From contig JAEDML010000083.1 of assembly GCA_016303035.1 (NCBI GenBank), forward strand, positions 1 through 5,228: a DNA stretch of 5,228 bases, in the 5' to 3' direction. The translations under genes were made by a program, and so were the position numbers. This document shows positions 1 to 5,228 of this stretch, in pieces; the stretch's first letter is position 1, and each line of letters opens with the position of its first letter. The DNA is from Clostridiaceae bacterium. GTDB taxonomy: Bacteria > Bacillota > Clostridia > Oscillospirales > Acutalibacteraceae. The notes under the pieces are model-generated. The model had not been told where the DNA came from and searched no databases. It saw only the letters and a program-made list of their open reading frames with translations.

Positions 1-1193
1 GCAATTCCCGGAAGCTCTTTACCCTCAAGGAATTCAAGCGAAGCGCCGCCGCCTGTTGAAATGTGGGTCATCTTATCGCCGTAGCCGAGGGTATTAACGG
101 CAGCGGCGGAATCTCCGCCACCGATTACCGTAACGGCGTCGGTTTCTGCAAGAGACTTAGCAACGGCAATAGTTCCCTTTGCGAGGGTCGGGTTTTCAAA
201 TACGCCCATAGGTCCGTTCCAAACCACGGTTTTTGCATTCTTGACTTCGTTAGCAAAGAGTTCTGCGGTTTTTGTGCCGATATCAAGACCCTGATAATCG
301 TCGGGAATCTTATCTGCATCTACAACCGTAACATCGACAGGTCCGTCAATAGGATCGGGGAATTTCTTTGCGATTGTGCAATCAATAGGAAGAAGAATCT
401 TAACACCCTTTTCTTCTGCCTTTTTAAGCATGTCGCGGCAATAATCAATCTTTTCCTTATCAAGCAGCGAGGTGCCTACGCCGTAGCCCTTAGCGGCAAG
501 GAAGGTGTACGCCATACCGCCGCCGATTATAAGCGTATCGGCCTTGTTAAGCAGATTCTCAATAACGGTAAGCTTGTCTGCAACCTTAGCTCCGCCTAAG
601 ATGGTAACAAACGGGCGAACCGGATTATCAACAGCGTTGCCGAGGTATTTAAGCTCCTTACCGATAAGGTAGCCTGCAACGGCCTCCTTAACATACGATA
701 CAACGCCGACAGTGGAGCAGTGCGCTCTGTGGGCGGTACCGAAAGCATCGTTTACGAATATATCGGCAAGAGAACCGAGTTCCTTTGAGAACTCCTCGCC
801 GTTTTTGGTTTCCTCTATACGGTAACGGGTGTTTTCAAGAAGAACGACATCTCCGTCCTTCATAGCGGCAACAGCGGCGCGTGCATTCGGGCCGACAACA
901 TTATCGTCGGCGGCAAAAACAACCTCCTTGCCGAGCAGCTCTGACAGTCTTTCGGCAACGGGGGCTAAGGACAGCTCCGGCTTAGGTTCGCCCTTGGGCT
1001 TGCCCATATGGGAGCATAAAATTACCCTGCCGCCGTCGGCAATTAACTTTTTAATTGTAGGAAGAGCGGCGATTATGCGGTTTTCATCGGTGATAACTCC
1101 GTTTTTAAGCGGAACATTAAAATCACAGCGAACCAGCACATTCTGACCCTTTACATTGATGTCATCAACAGTCTTTTTATTAAGCGCGTTCAT
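1..1193 (-). CDS. pgk: Phosphoglycerate kinase, 3' end cut by window edge
   Basis: Reading the minus strand from the ATG at 1193-1191 gives 397 uninterrupted codons to the window edge. The product is phosphoglycerate kinase, the cytosolic glycolytic enzyme that transfers phosphate from 1,3-bisphosphoglycerate to ADP, giving 3-phosphoglycerate and ATP. Visible family motifs, in order, are [10 protein letters not shown] (residues 21-30, substrate binding), SHMGKPKG (61-68), ENTRY (120-124), [11 protein letters not shown] (148-158), [10 protein letters not shown] (198-207), WNGPMGVFE (325-333), the glycine-rich GGGDS (358-362) and [15 protein letters not shown] (377-391). The C-terminal motif is normally followed by only about ten residues, so almost the whole gene is present and only its last codons and stop are missing. 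The start is supported by an AAAGGA ribosome site at 1203-1208, 9 nt upstream. The gene has its own promoter and lies 107 bp downstream of trmL on the same strand. In many Firmicutes pgk follows gapA, but here its upstream neighbour is trmL. The gene looks intact; identity is very secure. Confidence 0.98.
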   Translation of the reverse strand, partial: MNALNKKTVDDINVKGQNVLVRCDFNVPLKNGVITDENRIIAALPTIKKLIADGGRVILCSHMGKPKGEPKPELSLAPVAERLSELLGKEVVFAADDNVVGPNARAAVAAMKDGDVVLLENTRYRIEETKNGEEFSKELGSLADIFVNDAFGTAHRAHCSTVGVVSYVKEAVAGYLIGKELKYLGNAVDNPVRPFVTILGGAKVADKLTVIENLLNKADTLIIGGGMAYTFLAAKGYGVGTSLLDKEKIDYCRDMLKKAEEKGVKILLPIDCTIAKKFPDPIDGPVDVTVVDADKIPDDYQGLDIGTKTAELFANEVKNAKTVVWNGPMGVFENPTLAKGTIAVAKSLAETDAVTVIGGGDSAAAVNTLGYGDKMTHISTGGGASLEFLEGKELPGI

Positions 1194-1236
1194 TGAAATA
1201 CATCCTTTCAAACTTTGTTAAAAATTTTACAATACT

Positions 1237-1264
1237 ATTTTACCACATTATTCAAATTTTTCAA
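1237..1264 (-). promoter_or_regulatory. Sigma-A-type promoter of pgk, extended -10
   Basis: On the minus strand a -35 box TTGAAA (1264-1259) is followed after 16 bp by a -10 box TAAAAT (1242-1237). A TG one base upstream of the -10 (TGG then TAAAAT) fits an extended -10. Transcription would start near 1230, giving a leader of roughly 35-40 nt before the pgk ATG, with room for only the ribosome site. The stretch between trmL and pgk holds no convincing terminator, so pgk may also receive read-through from trmL. This is pattern matching, not a mapped start. Confidence 0.65.
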
Positions 1265-1300
1265 CATATATTTTAATTAAATGAGGTAAAAAGCATATGA

Positions 1301-1810
1301 TTATATATTTAGATCCTCCCAGCGGTACTCGTGAAGCTGACCGTTATTTTCAAGCTGAGGATAATTCCACTGTCTAAGCACCTCGTAAACCCCTACCGCC
1401 ACCGAATTTGAAAGATTGAGGCTTCTTATGTCTTCGCCCATCGGTATTCTAACGCAGTGCTCGTAATTGTTTATCAGCAGGGATTCGGGAAGACCCCTTG
1501 TCTCCTTCCCGAAGACAAGATAGCAGTTATCGGGATAACTTACATCCGAATGTACTTTCCTGCCCTTGGTGGTGAAATAAAAAAATTCGCCTTTATTTTT
1601 TGCAAAAAATTCCTCAATATCCGCATAATAAGAGATGTCAAGGTAATGCCAGTAATCAAGCCCCGCCCTTTTAAGCTTTTTATCGTCGATTTTAAAACCC
1701 ATAGGTCCTACAAGGTGAAGCCTTGCTCCCGTTGCGGCGCAGGTGCGTGCGACATTTCCGGTGTTCTGCGGAATTTCCGGCTCAACCATAACTATATTTA
1801 TTTTTGACAT
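1301..1810 (-). CDS. trmL: tRNA (cytidine/uridine-34 2'-O)-methyltransferase TrmL
   Basis: This 169-residue protein is a minimal SPOUT-class methyltransferase of the TrmL (YibK) family. In the studied homologs it uses S-adenosylmethionine to methylate the ribose 2'-OH of the wobble nucleotide 34 in certain tRNA-Leu species, acting as a dimer in the cytosol. The three SPOUT motifs are visible: NTGNVART (residues 16-23) near the N-terminus; YLVFGKETRGLP (97-108); and IPMGEDIRSLNLSNSVAVG (122-140), the trefoil-knot SAM-binding segment. Length matches the family (E. coli TrmL is about 157 residues), and there is no extra RNA-binding domain as seen in TrmH or RlmB. The ATG at 1810-1808 has a GGAG ribosome site 10 nt upstream (1821-1824) and begins directly with the conserved first beta strand (INIVMVEPEIPQN). 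It reads away from glyQS and towards pgk. The fold and family are certain. The exact tRNA substrate is inferred from homologs. Confidence 0.95.
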   Translation of the reverse strand: MSKINIVMVEPEIPQNTGNVARTCAATGARLHLVGPMGFKIDDKKLKRAGLDYWHYLDISYYADIEEFFAKNKGEFFYFTTKGRKVHSDVSYPDNCYLVFGKETRGLPESLLINNYEHCVRIPMGEDIRSLNLSNSVAVGVYEVLRQWNYPQLENNGQLHEYRWEDLNI

Positions 1811-1843
1811 CTTTCACCGACTCCGTTTTTAAGCTTTACGGCC

Positions 1844-1873
1844 ATTATACTATATGTAATCTGCCTAATGCAA
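1844..1873 (-). promoter_or_regulatory. Probable sigma-A promoter of trmL
   Basis: On the minus strand a perfect -10 hexamer TATAAT (1849-1844) lies 18 bp downstream of a weak -35 TTGCAT (1873-1868). Transcription would start near 1837, giving a leader of about 25-30 nt that contains the GGAG ribosome site. The -10 is strong and the -35 poor. The region is AT-rich, so chance matches are possible. Confidence 0.55.
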
Positions 1874-1928
1874 TAAAAATGAATAGTTTTTTTAAGATTC
1901 AAGGCTGTTTTTATTACAGAATAAGTTA

Positions 1929-1957
1929 TTGACTTTTGAAGAAATTTCCTATACTAT
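1929..1957 (+). promoter_or_regulatory. Probable sigma-A promoter of the glyQS unit
   Basis: TTGACT (1929-1934) is a good -35 box. At the ideal 17-bp spacing lies TACTAT (1952-1957). A better-looking hexamer, TATACT (1950-1955), overlaps it but at a short 15-bp spacing, so the exact -10 is uncertain. Transcription would begin near 1964 and leave a leader of only about 33 nt, too short for a T-box or other structured riboswitch. The promoter diverges from that of trmL. Confidence 0.6.
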
Positions 1958-1982
1958 ATTATTTGTAGAAATTTGACTTTTC

Positions 1983-1990
1983 AGGGGGAA
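1983..1990 (+). promoter_or_regulatory. Ribosome binding site that sets the glyQS start
   Basis: The purine run AGGGGGAA lies just 6 nt before the ATG at 1997. The open frame can be extended to a TTG at 1973, but that codon lies upstream of this site and would put the Shine-Dalgarno sequence inside the coding region. The ATG at 1997 is therefore preferred. Confidence 0.85.
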
Positions 1991-1996
1991 GTACTG

Positions 1997-3388
1997 ATGG
2001 AAGAATCAAAATTGACAATGGACACCCTCGTCGCTCTTGCCAAGGGGCGCGGTTTTGTATATCCGGGCAGCGAAATATACGGCGGACTTGCCAACTCCTG
2101 GGATTACGGTCCGCTGGGTGTGGAACTTAAAAACAATGTAAAAAGAGCCTGGTGGAAAAAGTTCGTACAGGAGTCGCCCTACAATGTAGGACTTGACAGC
2201 GCTATTTTAATGAATCCCGAAACATGGGTGGCTTCCGGCCACTTAGGCGGATTTTCCGATCCGCTTATGGACTGCAAGAACTGCAAAACCCGCCACAGGG
2301 CGGATAAGCTTATCGAGGATTATGCCGCGCAGAACGGGCTTGACGATAATCCTGCCGCTATGAGCGATGATGAAATGATGAATTACATCAAAGAGCATCA
2401 CATCACCTGCCCCGACTGCGGCTCGTCGGATTTTACCGATATACGCAAATTTAACCTGATGTTTAAAACATTCCAGGGTGTTACGGAGGACAGCGCATCT
2501 ACCCTTTATCTCCGTCCCGAAACGGCGCAGGGAATTTTTGTAAACTTCAAAAACATTCAGCGCACTACCAGAAAGAAAATCCCGTTCGGAGTAGGACAGA
2601 TAGGCAAATCTTTCCGCAACGAAATAACTCCCGGCAACTTTATATTCCGCATACGTGAGTTTGAGCAGATGGAGCTTGAATTTTTCTGCAAGCCGGGAAC
2701 CGATCTTGAATGGTTTAAATACTGGCGCGAATTCTGCCGCAAATGGCTGCTTGACCTCGGTATGAACGAAGAAAAACTAAGACTTCGCGACCACGATAAG
2801 GATGAGCTTTGCTTCTATTCAAAGGCCACCACAGATTTTGAGTATCTCTTCCCGTTCGGCTGGGGCGAGCTTTGGGGCGTTGCCGACCGAACCGATTACG
2901 ACCTTACACAACATTCCGAGCATTCGGGTCAGCCGATGGAGTATTTCGATCCCGAAACAAATGAAAAATATACGCCTTATGTTATCGAGCCGTCGCTCGG
3001 TGCCGACCGCGTTACACTCGCTTTCCTGTGCGACGCGTACGACGAAGAAAAGGATGAAAAGGGCGACACCCGTGTAGTTCTTCGCCTGCATCCTGCGCTT
3101 GCTCCCTTTAAGGCAGCGGTGCTTCCGCTCTCAAAAAAGCTTTCAGACAAGGCAGGAGAAATTTTTGCCGACCTTGCACGCGACTTTATGATAGATTTTG
3201 ACGACGCAGGCTCAATAGGCAAGCGTTACCGCCGTCAGGACGAAATCGGAACGCCGATATGCATTACCTACGACTTTGATTCGCTTGAAGACGGCTGCGT
3301 TACCGTGCGTGACCGCGACACAATGGAACAAAAGCGTATTCCGATAGGAAGCCTTAAAGACTATATCACCGAGAAGGTATCTTTCTGA
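1997..3388 (+). CDS. glyQS: Glycyl-tRNA synthetase, single-chain (alpha2) type
   Basis: The product charges tRNA-Gly with glycine using ATP, in the cytosol. It is the homodimeric single-chain class II enzyme, unlike the two-gene GlyQ/GlyS alpha2-beta2 enzyme of many bacteria. From the ATG at 1997 it has 463 residues, the normal size for Firmicute members of this type. Visible landmarks are the N-terminal [14 protein letters not shown] (17-30) and WDYGPLG (35-41); two cysteine pairs, CKNC (93-96) and CPDC (138-141), resembling a zinc site inside an insertion; RPETAQG (173-179); class II motif 2 with FRNE (206-209) leading into [11 protein letters not shown] (220-230); [10 protein letters not shown] (285-294) in the glycine-site region; and motif 3 GADR (335-338). 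The anticodon-binding domain runs from about 366 ([14 protein letters not shown]) to the end and includes the conserved [13 protein letters not shown] (408-420). No key residue seems missing. The gene heads a likely two-gene unit with the transporter 36 bp downstream. No T-box leader is seen. Confidence 0.98.
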   Translation: MEESKLTMDTLVALAKGRGFVYPGSEIYGGLANSWDYGPLGVELKNNVKRAWWKKFVQESPYNVGLDSAILMNPETWVASGHLGGFSDPLMDCKNCKTRHRADKLIEDYAAQNGLDDNPAAMSDDEMMNYIKEHHITCPDCGSSDFTDIRKFNLMFKTFQGVTEDSASTLYLRPETAQGIFVNFKNIQRTTRKKIPFGVGQIGKSFRNEITPGNFIFRIREFEQMELEFFCKPGTDLEWFKYWREFCRKWLLDLGMNEEKLRLRDHDKDELCFYSKATTDFEYLFPFGWGELWGVADRTDYDLTQHSEHSGQPMEYFDPETNEKYTPYVIEPSLGADRVTLAFLCDAYDEEKDEKGDTRVVLRLHPALAPFKAAVLPLSKKLSDKAGEIFADLARDFMIDFDDAGSIGKRYRRQDEIGTPICITYDFDSLEDGCVTVRDRDTMEQKRIPIGSLKDYITEKVSF

Positions 3389-3424
3389 TTATCTGCGAAT
3401 ATTATTGATTGAGGTATTGAAATA

Positions 3425-5179
3425 ATGTCAACACAGATTCTTTTGATGACAGCAGAGCTGCTCGGCGGACTTGCATTTTTCCTTTACGGAATGTCGACCC
3501 TGTCAGGCGGACTTGAAAGCATGGCGGGCGGCGCGCTTGAGCGTACCCTTAAAAAGGTTACCGCCAACCAGTTTATGAGCTTTTTGCTGGGAGCCGGTAT
3601 TACAATTGCAATCCAGTCCTCGTCGGCTATGACGGTTATGCTCGTCGGACTTGTAAACTCCGGCATAGTTAATTTTGCCGATACCTTCGGTCTTATTATG
3701 GGCTCGAATGTAGGTACTACGCTTACGGCGTGGCTTTTAAGCCTTGCAGGAATAAGCGGCGACAACTTCTTCCTTACCCTGCTTAAGCCCATGACCTTCG
3801 CGCCGATACTTGCCTTTGTGGGAATTATTATGCGAATGGTTTCCGACAAGGACAGAAAGAAAAATTTCGGCACAATTCTTATCGGCTTTGCAATACTGAT
3901 GACCGGTATGGAATTTATGAGCGATTCTATGAGCTCGGTTCAGGATATGAAGGGCTTTTCGGGACTGCTTACAGCCTTCAGCAGCCCCTTTATCGCACTG
4001 ATTATTTCTATGATATTTACCGGCATCATACAATCGTCGGCGGCGACTATAGGTATAGTTCAGGCTCTGGCGCTTACCGGCAGTATATCCTACAAAATGG
4101 CAATACCGCTTGTGCTGGGCGCTAATATAGGCACCTGTATTACCGCGCTTATTTCAAGCTTCGGAACCAACCGAAACGCAAAGCGCGTTGTTGCAATGCA
4201 TATATACGTAAATGTAATCGGCTCGGTAATATGCCTTATTTTGCTCTATATTATCGGGGCTGTAAATCCGGGACTTATTAACTCTACGGTTTCGATGATA
4301 GGTGTCGCGATTATTCATACCCTTTTCAACGCATTAAATACCGTTATTCTTATTCCGTTCCGCAAAGCGGTAATTCATCTTTGCGAGCTTACCGTTAAAA
4401 AAGAGGATGATAAAACCCATACCGTTTTCTTGGACGAGCGTCTGTTTAACAACACACCGCTTGCAATATCCGAGTGCAGAAGACTTACGGTTGAAATGTC
4501 GGAATGTACAAAGACTTCGCTTCTTAACTCCATAAACCTTATATCGTCTTACAATTCAGAGCTTGCCGACCGCATACGGTCGGATGAAAAGCTGATTGAT
4601 AAATATGAGGACAAGTTAAGCGGTTATCTGGTAAGGCTGAGCAACAACGACCTTACCGAAAAGGATTCACGCACCGTTGCGCGTATGATTCACAGTATCG
4701 GTGATTTTGAACGCATAGGCGACCATGCGCTTAATATCTGCAAGGTAGCGGAAGAAATACACTCAAAGGGCATACATTTCTCGGAACAGGCCACCTTGGA
4801 AATAAAAACGATAACCGACGCTGTTATAGAAATTCTCAATATGTCATTTGATTCATTTGTAAATGACGATTATAAGCTGGCGTCCCATGTAGAACCCTTA
4901 GAGCAGGTTATTGATAAGCTTAAAGGCGTGCTTAAAGAACGCCATGTTTCGCGCCTGCAAAACGGCGAATGTACCATTGAACTCGGCTTTGTATTCACCG
5001 ACCTGCTCACCAATTACGAAAGGGTTTCGGACCACTGCTCTAACATCGCACTTTACACTATGCAGCTTAAAAACGATATTACCGATTCGCATAAGTATCT
5101 TCACAATTTAAAGCACTCGCAAACCGGCGCGTTTGTTGAAGATTATAATATGTACGAAAAGAAATATCTGCTTGACTGA
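3425..5179 (+). CDS. Na+/phosphate cotransporter family protein with C-terminal PhoU-like domain
   Basis: This 584-residue inner-membrane protein belongs to the Na/Pi cotransporter (NptA/SLC34-like, PNaS) family. The N-terminal half (about 1-320) is hydrophobic, with roughly eight or more membrane segments, and contains the family's inverted duplication. Repeat 1 carries QSSSA (64-68) and GSNVGTT (93-99); repeat 2 carries QSSAA (203-207) and GANIGTC (232-238). The QSS motifs form the substrate and sodium site in characterised relatives. After a linker (about 321-345) comes a soluble, helical PhoU-like domain (about 348-555). It has two copies of the PhoU metal-binding signature, FERIGDHALNI (428-438) and YERVSDHCSNI (531-541). 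The likely role is sodium-coupled phosphate uptake, with the PhoU part as a sensor or brake; this is inferred, and some family members may carry other substrates. A GAGGT ribosome site (3411-3415) lies 9 nt before the ATG. No promoter is evident in the 36-bp gap, so it is probably co-transcribed with glyQS. No phoU, pst or phoB/R gene is in view. Confidence 0.93.
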   Translation: MSTQILLMTAELLGGLAFFLYGMSTLSGGLESMAGGALERTLKKVTANQFMSFLLGAGITIAIQSSSAMTVMLVGLVNSGIVNFADTFGLIMGSNVGTTLTAWLLSLAGISGDNFFLTLLKPMTFAPILAFVGIIMRMVSDKDRKKNFGTILIGFAILMTGMEFMSDSMSSVQDMKGFSGLLTAFSSPFIALIISMIFTGIIQSSAATIGIVQALALTGSISYKMAIPLVLGANIGTCITALISSFGTNRNAKRVVAMHIYVNVIGSVICLILLYIIGAVNPGLINSTVSMIGVAIIHTLFNALNTVILIPFRKAVIHLCELTVKKEDDKTHTVFLDERLFNNTPLAISECRRLTVEMSECTKTSLLNSINLISSYNSELADRIRSDEKLIDKYEDKLSGYLVRLSNNDLTEKDSRTVARMIHSIGDFERIGDHALNICKVAEEIHSKGIHFSEQATLEIKTITDAVIEILNMSFDSFVNDDYKLASHVEPLEQVIDKLKGVLKERHVSRLQNGECTIELGFVFTDLLTNYERVSDHCSNIALYTMQLKNDITDSHKYLHNLKHSQTGAFVEDYNMYEKKYLLD

Positions 5180-5183
5180 TTTT

Positions 5184-5228
5184 AATCCCTGCTTAAAGGC
5201 AAGACCTTTTTAAGCGGGGATTTTTATT
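5184..5228 (+). terminator. Intrinsic terminator of the glyQS-transporter unit
   Basis: Five bases after the transporter stop codon an inverted repeat pairs 5184-5199 with 5205-5222. The stem includes AATCCC against GGGGATT, and TGCTTAAAGG against CCTTTTTAAGC with a two-T bulge at 5210-5211. The loop is CAAGA (5200-5204). A run of T (5221-5225) follows the stem. This is a textbook Rho-independent terminator and marks the end of the transcription unit. Confidence 0.92.

Noticed and set aside
63..599. A 178-codon plus-strand open frame inside pgk.
   Set aside because: It lies antisense to the unambiguous pgk reading frame, its translation shows no recognisable domain, and no ribosome site precedes it. 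It is a by-product of the codon usage on the other strand. The same applies to the frame at 829-1146.
1272..1281. Perfect 10-bp palindrome TTTAATTAAA between trmL and pgk.
   Set aside because: All-AT palindromes are expected in this AT-rich gap, it is too weak to be a terminator stem, and nothing links it to a known operator.
1457..1807. Plus-strand open frame opposite trmL.
   Set aside because: It is entirely antisense to trmL, with cysteine- and aromatic-rich low-plausibility protein sequence and no promoter or ribosome site of its own.
1973..1996. Upstream TTG start extending glyQS by eight residues.
   Set aside because: It would place the strong AGGGGGAA ribosome site inside the gene, and there is no ribosome site before the TTG. 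The ATG at 1997 gives the usual family N-terminus and length.
2802..3222. Several open frames on both strands within the 3' half of glyQS.
   Set aside because: All overlap the conserved GlyRS catalytic and anticodon-binding regions in other frames. Their Ser/Arg-rich translations are typical of shadow frames.
3484..4033. Minus-strand open frames opposite the transporter's membrane domain.
   Set aside because: They are antisense to a clearly conserved duplicated transport core, with no supporting signals.

Overview
This looks like a chromosomal housekeeping segment from a Gram-positive bacterium of the Clostridia. I would guess the Oscillospirales/Ruminococcaceae side of the Firmicutes, but that finer placement is inference. 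The supporting signs are a single-chain GlyRS (GlyQS type) of 463 residues, strong purine-rich Shine-Dalgarno sites, AT-rich intergenic DNA with sigma-A-like promoters around moderate-GC genes, and a Na/Pi cotransporter fused to a PhoU domain.

Layout. Two transcription units diverge from a control region at about 1811-1996. Leftward on the minus strand lies trmL (1301-1810), a tRNA wobble-base 2'-O-methyltransferase. It is followed after 107 bp by pgk (phosphoglycerate kinase). pgk starts at 1193, has its own extended -10 promoter, and runs off the left edge of the window a few residues before its expected end. Rightward on the plus strand lies glyQS (glycyl-tRNA synthetase, 1997-3388). It is followed after only 36 bp by a Na+/phosphate cotransporter-PhoU fusion (3425-5179), and the unit closes with a clear intrinsic terminator at 5184-5228.

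Function. trmL and glyQS both serve translation, through tRNA modification and tRNA charging. pgk is a core glycolytic enzyme, and the last gene is probably a phosphate importer or a related transporter. The two units seem to share location rather than a pathway. Pairing glyQS with a phosphate transporter in one apparent mRNA is the only mildly unusual arrangement. No mobile element, CRISPR array, RNA gene, riboswitch or defence system is visible. I found no undescribed system here, and the findings below are modest.
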